The notes under the pieces are model-generated. The model was given only the letters and a program-made list of their open reading frames with translations, did not search any database and had not been told where the DNA came from. Source: Pseudomonadota bacterium (GTDB lineage Bacteria > Pseudomonadota > Gammaproteobacteria > Arenicellales > Arenicellaceae). From it: 10,112 nt of DNA. The position numbers were made by a program, and so were the translations under genes. How positions within the stretch are numbered: the first letter of the stretch is position 1; the number at the start of each line of letters is the position of its first letter. Below are positions 1 to 6,550 of the stretch, piece after piece. The stretch is from positions 1-10,112 of the forward strand of contig JABJKL010000199.1 of assembly GCA_018660405.1 (NCBI GenBank), in the 5' to 3' direction.

Positions 1-886
1 CGATGAAGCAAAAATGAAAGGCTTAATCGAGCCTGCTCTTTTCGTCGTTGGTGATATTAATGATCATAAGGCGTTAATAGAGCTTTTCACCGATGTTGAT
101 GTTGTCATTCATACCGTTTCAAACTTTAGAATAGTCAAGGGTACTGACGAGAGTTATTACCAAACGAATCAAAAGGGCACTGAGTCTGCTCTGCAGGTCG
201 CACAAGTGTGCCGCGTAAAACGCTTTATCCATACGTCAACCATTGGCGTGCATGGTAATGTTAAGCAAACTCCAGCGAAAGAAGAGTCACCCCTGAATCC
301 AGGCGATTTGTATCAGTCCACCAAGTTGCTAGCAGAGAATGCCTGCAAGGCGGTTGCGGCGCAGGGCAAGATGGAGGTTGTTGTAGTGCGGCCGACTTCA
401 CAATATGGCCCTGGCGATCTACGTATGCTCAAGATGTTTCGAATGATCCAAAACCAACGTTTTTTGTTGATTGGGCGGTGCCGCGAAAATTTCCACGCAG
501 TTTATATAGATGATCTGGTAAGAGCCTATCAATGCATTCTGAAAACCCCCGATCTTAACGGCCAGGTTTTCTTTATCGGTGGAGAACGTTATTTAAGTCT
601 ACAAGAGTACATAGATTCGGCCGCACGCGCGCTGGGTGTTAAGAAACCGGGCTTGCGAGTACCTTACTGGCCGGTACATTTTGCCGGATGGTTATGCGAA
701 CTCATATGTAAACCACTGGGTGTAGAACCACCATTACATCGACGGCGCGTCAAGTTTTTTAAAAATAACCGCGCGTTTGATATCTCGCGAGCGGAACGAG
801 TTCTCGGCTACGTGCCACAGGTAGATCTTGACGAGGGTATGCGTCGCACCGTCAAATGGTATCGTGCACAAGGGCTTCTCGACTAA
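1..886 (+). CDS. NAD-dependent epimerase/dehydratase (extended SDR family), 5'-truncated by window edge
   Basis: This is the C-terminal part of an extended short-chain dehydrogenase/reductase, of the NAD(P)-dependent sugar epimerase or 3-beta-hydroxysteroid dehydrogenase-like type. The reading frame is open from base 2. The first ATG (base 14) lies inside the Rossmann domain, so the true start and the N-terminal GxxGxxG nucleotide-binding motif are probably upstream of the window. Visible from that ATG are a GDI-D segment (about residues 13-16), the VIHTVS strand end (31-36), an HTST segment holding the likely catalytic Ser/Thr (73-76), and the YxxxK catalytic pair YQSTK (Y100, K104). An RPTSQYGPGD segment, typical of extended SDRs, lies near 126-135. 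The C-terminal half should bind the substrate, which cannot be named from sequence. The gene converges on the LytM-like gene with a 31-base gap. No polysaccharide or lipid genes are visible on this side to suggest a pathway. Confidence 0.85.
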   Translation, partial: DEAKMKGLIEPALFVVGDINDHKALIELFTDVDVVIHTVSNFRIVKGTDESYYQTNQKGTESALQVAQVCRVKRFIHTSTIGVHGNVKQTPAKEESPLNPGDLYQSTKLLAENACKAVAAQGKMEVVVVRPTSQYGPGDLRMLKMFRMIQNQRFLLIGRCRENFHAVYIDDLVRAYQCILKTPDLNGQVFFIGGERYLSLQEYIDSAARALGVKKPGLRVPYWPVHFAGWLCELICKPLGVEPPLHRRRVKFFKNNRAFDISRAERVLGYVPQVDLDEGMRRTVKWYRAQGLLD

Positions 887-917
887 AGTAAATGCAGTAG
901 TAGTTTCTCTTTACGAC

Positions 918-1955
918 TTATTCTTGCCTGTTTATCGGGTCACTATTAGTCGTATCTTCCTGATCGACTGCTTGCTCGCCCGGAGTTGCTTGATCGATAG
1001 CATTCTCATCCGATTCTAGGGCTAAATTTGCTTCTGGTTCTGCCATAGCGGCAAAGTAATTTTGCGCATCGGGTATCAGTCGCTGAAAATAGTTTTCGAG
1101 TTCCAGTTCCAAAAATTGAGAAGGGTCTACCAGGTCGCCATTAAGCACAAGTTGCCAGGAGATTTCCCGGCTTACGTCGTTTCCCCGAAGAATTCCCGCG
1201 GTAAATAGTGCGACTATTTCTCCAGATTCAACGGCATCTCCAACACCAACCTCTGCGTCGTATTCACCTTTGAGTATGCTAAACATGCCTTGTCCATGAT
1301 CGATAACAATTTGGGCAACACCGCTATCTCCAATAAATTCGGCTTTGTGAATAATGCCGGCTGATGGCGCGACGACCTGCGCTGGAACTTTAGTGCTACG
1401 AAAGATAAGCGCATCTACGGGTTCTAGTTGACCGCTGGGGTAACGAACATAGACACCGAAGGCATCTTGCTCCATAGAGCCTTCCATTAGTGGTGCGACA
1501 AAGGGCAATGAAAAAAATCGCTCTTCTTGCCACTGCCCAACCAACTTTAAGGCCGAATCATCATCGTCATCTTCGGCCAGGGCGTTGCGTAAATACTCCT
1601 CAATTCGCGAAGTTATTGTTCTGCTCAGGCGCAGCTTTTGTTCTTTAGGTTTCACGCTAATGGTGATCAAGTCGTCGCTTTTTTCGTTTGCTGAATTATT
1701 TCTGGTCAGCAGATAATTACCGGGCGCGGTGAGCAGATCGATTCCAACCAGGCCTAACCAAATACCGTGCTCCGCCTGGTTATCCAATAAGGCAATACGT
1801 TTTAACCCAAATCGAACAATGGGTTTGTCAAAACTAAATATTGGCACCAGCGCCAACCCACCCGGCATCAGATTTCCGCCGATTTCTTGAGCACTGACCA
1901 TTTTGCTTGAGCATGCCGCCAGCACGATCACTAACAACTGCTTCCACAATTTCAT
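918..1955 (-). CDS. Secreted LytM/M23-fold protein, probably catalytically inactive
   Basis: This is a 345-residue exported protein with a C-terminal LytM (peptidase M23) fold at about residues 165-285. The fold shows in the segment VVAPSAGIIHKAEF, in VIDHGQGMFS (217-226), in the pattern VGVGDAVESGEIVAL (236-250) and in VLNGDLVDP (270-278). The normal zinc and catalytic residues are missing. The HxxxD region before VVAPSAG reads LIFRST, the YxHL motif is replaced by SILKG (226-230), and the HLHW motif is replaced by EISW (264-267). By analogy with degenerate LytM proteins such as EnvC, it may regulate an amidase or act as a scaffold rather than cut peptidoglycan. The N-terminus has a short signal peptide. 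A lipobox LAAC (Cys15) suggests a lipoprotein, but VSA followed by Gln23 could be an ordinary signal peptidase site. An acidic run D129-D133 sits in the linker. Its ATG overlaps the xseA stop (ATGA), with AAGGAG ten bases upstream, so it is probably co-translated with xseA. Confidence 0.85.
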   Translation of the reverse strand: MKLWKQLLVIVLAACSSKMVSAQEIGGNLMPGGLALVPIFSFDKPIVRFGLKRIALLDNQAEHGIWLGLVGIDLLTAPGNYLLTRNNSANEKSDDLITISVKPKEQKLRLSRTITSRIEEYLRNALAEDDDDDSALKLVGQWQEERFFSLPFVAPLMEGSMEQDAFGVYVRYPSGQLEPVDALIFRSTKVPAQVVAPSAGIIHKAEFIGDSGVAQIVIDHGQGMFSILKGEYDAEVGVGDAVESGEIVALFTAGILRGNDVSREISWQLVLNGDLVDPSQFLELELENYFQRLIPDAQNYFAAMAEPEANLALESDENAIDQATPGEQAVDQEDTTNSDPINRQE

Positions 1956-3355
1956 TGTTTATGATCTCCTTCAGTGCCTGGAGCTCGCTCAATATTATGT
2001 TGAAAAAGCTCTAGAACCTGTGTGGATACCTCACCATCCGACAGGATGACCTTTAGTTTATCTCCCACACTGAGCTGTTCAATGGACTTTACACAGGCTT
2101 TATCGAGTTGCGCCAGGGCATAGCCACGTTCCAGTATTCCCAGGGGGCTAACCAAACGAAGCTTCTCTGCTGCCAGGGCCATTTTGCTTTGTTGTTCTTT
2201 TAATACCGAACGGATTTGCGAATGCAGGCGAATAGTGTTCTGTGCAACATGCCCACGGCGATCGGCCAACTGTTTTTTCGGATGTAATCGTCGCAAGCTC
2301 AGCTGGGCGGTAGAAGACTGTAGTTTTGCTTGTCGGCAACGGCTTAATAGTGCGCGATGCATTTGCTTGCCAAGTAACTGCGTAGCACTGAACCGTATGC
2401 TTAAACTTCGCCCAGGGCTGGTAATCGATCGGCCGAGCAAATCAACGGCCTGAGCTTTGGCTTGCAAACGTTGACCTAGCAGCACCCGCATACGCAGTCC
2501 ACGAGCAGCAAGTTCCGCCAGTAATGTGGAACGTTCTGGTGCAACGAGTTCTGCGGCGGCAGTTGGAGTCGCCGCGCGTACATCTGCGACAAAATCGGCA
2601 ATCGTAAAGTCTACTTCATGCCCGATGGCACTGATAATGGGCAGTGGATAGGCCGCAATTAGACGAGCAAGCTCCTCGTTATTAAAGCAGGCGAGATCTT
2701 CAATAGACCCGCCACCTCGCGCAATAATAACCACATCGCATTGCTCGTGTTTAGCACAATCTTTCAATGCATTGGCTAACGCGCGTGGGGCCTCAGCGCC
2801 TTGTACAAGGCTATGATAGATGACCACAGGTAGCCCCGGGTTGCGACGCTTAAGAGTACTCAAAATATCGTGCAGTGCTGCTCCGGATGATGAAGTAACA
2901 ATGCCTAATCGTTTCGGAAATTGGGGAATCCTTTGTTTGTTCTGCTCAGCAAATAAACCCTCGCCTGCAAGTTTGCGCTTGAGCTCTTCAAACTGCTTTA
3001 ACAGCTGTCCTGAACCTGCCTCCTTTATCTCTTCGACGATGAGTTGAACGTCACCCCGCGCCTCATAAAGGGTGAATTTTGCGCGTACCTGAACCAATTG
3101 TCCTTCTTCCGGTTTGGTGGTATTTCGCGCTGCTTGATTACCAAAGGCTCGGTTACGAACCCCTCGGTTTCTAAACATCGCACAACGAATTTGTGTGTTG
3201 TCGTCTTTGAGCGTGAAATACAGATGTCCCGAGGCCGGTGCACGTAACGAAGAAATTTCACCTTCCAGCCAAACCGAGCGATAACTCATCTCAAGCAGAG
3301 ATTTAACCTCGGCGAGAAATTCAGACACCTGATAAATGTGATCGACGTTCGACAT
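1952..3355 (-). CDS. xseA: Exodeoxyribonuclease VII large subunit
   Basis: This is the large subunit of exonuclease VII, which degrades single-stranded DNA to short oligonucleotides together with the small subunit XseB (not in this window). At 467 residues it is slightly longer than the E. coli protein (456). An N-terminal OB-fold for DNA binding covers about residues 5-110 (IYQVSEF, VWLEGEIS, GHLYFTLKD, LYEARGDVQLIV). The catalytic domain follows, with GIVTSSSGAALHDIL (151-165), ARGGGSIEDL (212-221) and SAIGHEVDFTIADFVADVRAATPTAAAE (242-269). A basic coiled-coil-like C-terminal region ends the protein. Two oddities stand out. There is an Arg/Asn-rich insertion of about ten residues in the OB-fold (63-80), and the aromatic residue usual after EDL is replaced (EDLACFNNEE). 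The ATG at 3355 gives the expected N-terminus. A possible AGGA lies unusually far away, about 15 bases upstream. The gene heads a two-gene unit with the LytM-like gene. Confidence 0.96.
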   Translation of the reverse strand: MSNVDHIYQVSEFLAEVKSLLEMSYRSVWLEGEISSLRAPASGHLYFTLKDDNTQIRCAMFRNRGVRNRAFGNQAARNTTKPEEGQLVQVRAKFTLYEARGDVQLIVEEIKEAGSGQLLKQFEELKRKLAGEGLFAEQNKQRIPQFPKRLGIVTSSSGAALHDILSTLKRRNPGLPVVIYHSLVQGAEAPRALANALKDCAKHEQCDVVIIARGGGSIEDLACFNNEELARLIAAYPLPIISAIGHEVDFTIADFVADVRAATPTAAAELVAPERSTLLAELAARGLRMRVLLGQRLQAKAQAVDLLGRSITSPGRSLSIRFSATQLLGKQMHRALLSRCRQAKLQSSTAQLSLRRLHPKKQLADRRGHVAQNTIRLHSQIRSVLKEQQSKMALAAEKLRLVSPLGILERGYALAQLDKACVKSIEQLSVGDKLKVILSDGEVSTQVLELFQHNIERAPGTEGDHKQ

Positions 3356-3423
3356 ATTAATATTTTAATTTCCTACGTGTGGCTGGGGGCCAAGTTTAAA
3401 ATGGGTTTGCAAGTTAGCGAGTG

Positions 3424-3450
3424 ATTATAACCGCGGTGAGCCTAAATCAA
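3424..3450 (-). promoter_or_regulatory. Candidate sigma-70 promoter for xseA
   Basis: Read on the minus strand, a perfect TATAAT occupies 3429-3424. A TTGATT (4 of 6 to TTGACA) lies at 3450-3445, with a short 15-base spacer. Transcription would begin near 3417 and give a leader of about 60 bases before the xseA ATG. The -10 match is strong, but the spacer is shorter than the usual 16-18, so this is a prediction only. Confidence 0.45.
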
Positions 3451-3458
3451 TAATGCGC

Positions 3459-3486
3459 CCGTGTTTAGTTAAGCGTCAAAACACGG
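3459..3486. repeat. Inverted repeat in the xseA-apbC divergent spacer
   Basis: Arms CCGTGTTT (3459-3466) and AAACACGG (3479-3486) are perfect 8-base complements separated by 12 bases. It lies just upstream of the candidate xseA -35 element and about 50 bases before apbC. There is no T-tract on either side, so it does not look like a terminator. It could be an operator or an RNA hairpin in an apbC leader. No function is shown by the sequence. Confidence 0.4.
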
Positions 3487-3497
3487 TACGATTCGGC

Positions 3498-3518
3498 CAC
3501 ATAGTAGGCACATAGTAG
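3498..3518. repeat. Tandem direct repeat CACATAGTAG with 11-base period
   Basis: Two perfect copies of CACATAGTAG occur at 3498-3507 and 3509-3518, separated by one G, so the period is 11 bases, about one helical turn. The second copy ends 19 bases before the apbC start codon. This spacing would suit adjacent protein-binding sites on one DNA face or an untranslated-leader element. It could also be a chance small duplication. Confidence 0.5.
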
Positions 3519-3537
3519 CAGGCTCAATTAAACCCCC

Positions 3538-4617
3538 ATGGATCTAAAAAAGAAGTTAGAAACTGTCCGTATTCCCTTGCTTGATCGCTCTTTGGCCGAC
3601 TTATCTTGCCTGGAGTCAGCGGAACTTGCCGATGGAATTGCAAAGGTGACCCTAAAAGCAGGATTTCATTTGGAAAGCGTTACCTCTGCCCTTGAAAGTG
3701 CGCTGCTTGAGGCTCTCGCCGATGGCACTGATGGTGAAGCTGTCAACAAAGTCGAGTTAACCATCGACAGCGAGGTCGTTAGTCAACGAGTTCAAGGCGG
3801 ATTGAGCCCCCTGCGGGGCGTAAAAAATATGATTGCCATCGCGTCCGGAAAAGGAGGTGTCGGTAAGTCTACGGTAACCGCAAACCTCGCGGTATCGCTT
3901 GCGATGGATGGTGCTGCGGTGGGTGTGCTTGATGCTGATGTATACGGTCCTAGCCAGCCCCGCATGTTTGGTGTGTCTGGCAAGCCTGAGTTTGCGAATG
4001 AGCAGATGTTCATTCCGCCCAGCGCGCATGGCGTTAAAATAATGTCGTCTGGCTTAATGGTCGATGAGGAAACTCCGATGATCTGGCGGGGGCCGATGGT
4101 TACCCAGGCGCTGGATCAACTATTGAATCAAACGGTCTGGGGTGAGCTCGACTATTTGTTAATCGATTTGCCACCCGGCACGGGTGATACGCAGTTGTCT
4201 TTGTCTCAAAAAGTACCGGTGTCTGGTTCGATAATAGTCACCACACCGCAAGATATCGCCTTGTTAGATGCTCGCCGGGCTTACCGGATGTTTGAGAAAG
4301 TAGAAATACCGGTGCTGGGTGTCATTGAAAATATGAGTACCCACGTTTGCAGTGAATGCGGTCATGAAGAGCATATATTTGGTCAGGGCGGTGGAGAAAA
4401 AATGGCGCAGGATTATGGGCTGGAATTTTTAGTCGACGTGCCGCTAGATATTGATGTACGCATACAGGCAGACGAGGGCACGCCCGTTACGTTACAATCT
4501 CCCGAGTCAACGATTGGTATAGCGTATCGTACAGCGGCGCTCAAGATTGCTGCGGCACTCGCTAAACGCAGGAAGGATTACTCCAAGCTTTTTCCGAAAA
4601 TCGTCGTTGAGAATTGA
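3538..4617 (+). CDS. apbC: Fe-S cluster carrier ATPase ApbC/Mrp
   Basis: This is a cytosolic P-loop NTPase of the Mrp/ApbC/NBP35 group, which carries or delivers Fe-S clusters to target enzymes. It has 359 residues, close to the E. coli Mrp length. The N-terminal 85 residues correspond to the small MIP18/DUF59-like domain, but its usual DPEL and DLGLV signature is not recognisable. The deviant Walker A, GKGGVGKST, is at 104-112, followed by LDADVYGPSQPRMFG (131-145) and the switch segment IDLPPGTGD (209-217). The Fe-S cysteine pair CSEC is at 271-274, then GHEEHIFGQGGG. The ATG is the first possible start, because an in-frame TAA lies two codons upstream. No convincing Shine-Dalgarno sequence precedes it, so initiation may be weak. 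It is divergent from xseA and reads toward aroC across a heptamer array whose second unit supplies its TGA stop. Confidence 0.95.
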   Translation: MDLKKKLETVRIPLLDRSLADLSCLESAELADGIAKVTLKAGFHLESVTSALESALLEALADGTDGEAVNKVELTIDSEVVSQRVQGGLSPLRGVKNMIAIASGKGGVGKSTVTANLAVSLAMDGAAVGVLDADVYGPSQPRMFGVSGKPEFANEQMFIPPSAHGVKIMSSGLMVDEETPMIWRGPMVTQALDQLLNQTVWGELDYLLIDLPPGTGDTQLSLSQKVPVSGSIIVTTPQDIALLDARRAYRMFEKVEIPVLGVIENMSTHVCSECGHEEHIFGQGGGEKMAQDYGLEFLVDVPLDIDVRIQADEGTPVTLQSPESTIGIAYRTAALKIAAALAKRRKDYSKLFPKIVVEN

Positions 4618-4662
4618 GAGTTGAAAATTGAGAGCTGAGAATTGAGAACTGAGAATTGAACT
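4607..4662 (+). repeat. Heptanucleotide tandem array (8 units of 7 bases) between apbC and aroC
   Basis: Fifty-six bases divide exactly into eight units with consensus YTGARAR; the last unit, at 4656-4662, diverges at its end. Read in pairs it is a 14-base repeat with four copies. The array begins inside the last codons of apbC, provides that gene's TGA stop (4615-4617) and ends at the base before the aroC ATG (4663). Every unit contains TGA and seven is not a multiple of three, so the array places stop codons in all three frames. It also holds the only candidate ribosome-binding bases for aroC (GAG at 4651-4653, nine bases before ATG). Such arrays can change length by slippage. Confidence 0.9.
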
Positions 4663-5763
4663 ATGGCGGGTAACACAATAGGGCAGGCGTTCAGCGTGAC
4701 GACCGCAGGCGAGAGCCATGGAAGTGCGCTTTTGGCGATTGTAGACGGCTGCCCTCCCGGTTTAGAGTTATCTGAAAATGATTTGCAACCTTGGCTGGAC
4801 AAGCGTCGACCAGGGGCATCGAAGTACACCACTCAACGAAAGGAGTCCGATACGGTTGAGATTTTGTCGGGCATTTTTGAAGGAAAAACCACCGGCGCAC
4901 CGATTGGCTTGTTGATTAAAAATGAGGATCAGCGCTCCAAAGATTATTCCGAAATTGCCGACAAGTTTCGCCCGGGCCATGCCGATTACACCTATATGCA
5001 TAAATACGGCTTTCGTGATTATCGCGGTGGTGGGCGATCGTCGGCGCGGGAAACCGCGATGCGGGTTGCGGCTGGCAGCATTGCTCGCAAGTACTTAAGT
5101 GAGCGTCTGGGAATTACCATTACCGGCTATTTGGCCGCCATGGGTGGTATTCAGGCCGAGTCGCTGGATTTTTCTGAAATAGATAATAATCCTTTCTTTT
5201 CACCTGACGCGAGCAAGGTGAAGCCGATGGAAGATTTGATTAAGGCCCTGAGAAAGGGCGGTGACTCCATTGGTGCACGGGTGAATGTGCGAGCCAGCGG
5301 TGCGCCTGCGGGCTTGGGAGAACCTGTGTTTGACCGGCTAGATGCTGATTTGGCAAAGGCGATGATGAGTATCCCGGCGGTGAAGGCTGTTGAAATAGGG
5401 GCCGGTTTTGCGTCGGTAGAACAACATGGCTCAGAGCACAGGGATGAGATTTTCCCGGACGGATTTGCGAGTAATGATGCTGGTGGTGTGCTGGGTGGCA
5501 TTAGTAGCGGCCAGGATTTGGAGGTAAGCATTGCGCTTAAGCCAACATCCAGCATCACCAAGCCAGGAAATTCAGTGAACGCGGCGGGCGAGCCAGTTCA
5601 ATTGGTAACCAAAGGCAGACACGATCCTTGCGTGGGCATCAGGGCAGTGCCGATTGTTGAAGCAATGTTAGCGATTACTGTAATGGATCACTATCTGCGG
5701 CAAAGGGCGCAGAATGCTGATGTCGAATTGCAAGTTCCGACAATTCCGGCTTCACGAGACTAG
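4663..5763 (+). CDS. aroC: Chorismate synthase
   Basis: It catalyses the last common step of aromatic amino acid synthesis, the conversion of 5-enolpyruvylshikimate-3-phosphate to chorismate, using reduced FMN as cofactor. The protein has 366 residues, matching the family (E. coli 361). The three family signatures are all visible: GESHGSAL with H18 near the start (16-23), the FRPGHADYTY segment with H106, then GGGRSSARETAMRVAAG (122-138), and GRHDPCVGIRAVPIVEAM (318-335). No truncation is seen. It lies 45 bases after the apbC stop in the same direction, so co-transcription is likely. The gap is wholly a heptamer array and no clear Shine-Dalgarno sequence other than a GAG is present. Its TAG stop shares CTAG with the stop of convergent efp. 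Confidence 0.98.
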   Translation: MAGNTIGQAFSVTTAGESHGSALLAIVDGCPPGLELSENDLQPWLDKRRPGASKYTTQRKESDTVEILSGIFEGKTTGAPIGLLIKNEDQRSKDYSEIADKFRPGHADYTYMHKYGFRDYRGGGRSSARETAMRVAAGSIARKYLSERLGITITGYLAAMGGIQAESLDFSEIDNNPFFSPDASKVKPMEDLIKALRKGGDSIGARVNVRASGAPAGLGEPVFDRLDADLAKAMMSIPAVKAVEIGAGFASVEQHGSEHRDEIFPDGFASNDAGGVLGGISSGQDLEVSIALKPTSSITKPGNSVNAAGEPVQLVTKGRHDPCVGIRAVPIVEAMLAITVMDHYLRQRAQNADVELQVPTIPASRD

Positions 5764-6326
5764 TCGGCACGCTCCACATAATCGCCGGTCTCGGTATTCA
5801 CTTTAATTTTATCGCCAACGTTTACAAACGGCGGCACGGTAACCCGTATGCCGGTTTCCAAAGTGGCCGGTTTACCACCACCGGCGGCAGTTTGTCCTTT
5901 AACGACAGTTTCAGTTTCGGCGATGGTGAGCACCACATTATCGGGTAACTCCATACCAATCGGGTTGTCGTTATGAAAGCTAATCTGAACCTCTGTATTG
6001 GGTAACAAAAAGCCGATCTGCGCTTCGATAGTGTCTCCAGGAATGGTTAATTGCTCAAAACTCTCCATATCCATAAACACATGCTCGGTTCCATCCGCAT
6101 ATAGATACTGCATTTTATGCGACTCAACGTGGGCTTTTTCAACCTTGTCCGCCGAGCGGAACCGCTCGTTGAGTTTTGTACCGGCACTCACTTCCTTCAT
6201 TTCTATTTGAACAAACGCACCGCCTTTACCGGGTTTTACATGATCTTTTTTCAGCACACGCCACAATTTGCCCTGGTGCTCAATCAAGCTACCAATGCGT
6301 ATATCAAAAGCGGAAATCTTCGGCAT
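5760..6326 (-). CDS. efp: Elongation factor P, lysine-34 type
   Basis: EF-P binds the ribosome between the P and E sites and relieves stalling at consecutive prolines. At 188 residues it has the exact length of E. coli EF-P. The KOW-like N-terminal domain carries the tip loop VKPGKGGAF, with the modifiable lysine at K34. The two OB domains follow, ending in the conserved GGGKPATLETGIRVTVPPFVNVGDKIKVNT segment and the C-terminal YVERAD. K34 means it fits lysine-type modification (EpmA/EpmB) and not the arginine rhamnosylation of Pseudomonas. Segments such as IEHQGKLWRV, KPGKGGAFVQ, GTKLNERFRS, VKGQTA and YVERA recall alphaproteobacterial EF-P more than E. coli or Pseudomonas proteins. This comparison is from memory. 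The ribosome-binding site is weak (GAGA about ten bases upstream). The 3' end overlaps aroC by four bases. Confidence 0.97.
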   Translation of the reverse strand: MPKISAFDIRIGSLIEHQGKLWRVLKKDHVKPGKGGAFVQIEMKEVSAGTKLNERFRSADKVEKAHVESHKMQYLYADGTEHVFMDMESFEQLTIPGDTIEAQIGFLLPNTEVQISFHNDNPIGMELPDNVVLTIAETETVVKGQTAAGGGKPATLETGIRVTVPPFVNVGDKIKVNTETGDYVERAD

Positions 6327-6404
6327 GAATCAATGTCTCTACTGTTTGGAAGTGGGCGCGATTTTATGGTCTGATGTCGATGCAAGGCAAGCCTTATACA
6401 AAAA

Positions 6405-6433
6405 GAACTTTGCACGATTGTTATTTTATCCTC
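6405..6433 (-). repeat. Shared 29-base upstream element, efp copy
   Basis: Read on the minus strand toward efp, it begins GAGGAT and continues into the 20-base block AAAATAACAATCGTGCAAAG (6427-6408), ending TTC. It matches 26 of 29 bases of the element before pgsA (9073-9101), including the 20-base block exactly. It ends about 80 bases before the efp start. Downstream of it lie a small palindrome, AAGGC-AA-GCCTT (6384-6395), and a TATAAG (6398-6393) that could be a -10 box, but no -35 sits at the right distance. It may be an operator, a promoter component or a dispersed repeat. Confidence 0.7.
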
Positions 6434-6522
6434 TGGCGGCGTTAAAATCGTACTCAATCGGTCATTTATGAAATATAAACTCCCTCATTCCGTGCGTTTT
6501 TGCCTTGGCTGGCCCGTTACGA

Positions 6523-6550
6523 GAGGAATAAAATCCCTGCTCGTGCAAAG
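6523..6550 (+). repeat. Shared upstream element, weaker copy before the uracil-DNA glycosylase gene
   Basis: This copy keeps GAGG (6523-6526), AAAAT (6530-6534) and TCGTGCAAAG (6541-6550). Each internal spacer is one base longer than in the efp and pgsA copies, and the AACAA stretch between the blocks is not kept. It ends 41 bases before the glycosylase start codon and is oriented toward that gene. TAAAAT at 6529-6534 could double as a -10 box, with a poor TTGGCT 18 bases upstream. Confidence 0.5.

Noticed and set aside
861..872. TCGTGCACAAG at the end of the epimerase as a copy of the shared element
   Set aside because: It encodes conserved protein sequence (WYRAQG) and lacks the other blocks.
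884..920. Possible bidirectional terminator between the epimerase and LytM-like genes (TAAAG and CTTTA arms)
   Set aside because: Only five A-T-rich base pairs with a loop of about 20 bases and no clear T-tract, which is too weak to call.
828..1019. Short plus-strand frame of 63 residues over the end of the epimerase and LytM-like genes
   Set aside because: It overlaps two well-supported genes, shows no family feature and has no ribosome-binding site.
3407..3431. TTGCAA and TATAAC as a plus-strand promoter for apbC
   Set aside because: The spacer is only 13 bases, too short for a normal sigma-70 promoter.
5151..5561. 136-residue open frame on the minus strand inside aroC
   Set aside because: aroC is a complete, canonical gene here. 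The antisense frame is a codon-bias shadow with no recognisable domain.
6405..6440. GAACTT on the plus strand as a sigma-E -35 box
   Set aside because: No TCTGA-like -10 at the right distance, and it falls inside the shared element that faces the other way.
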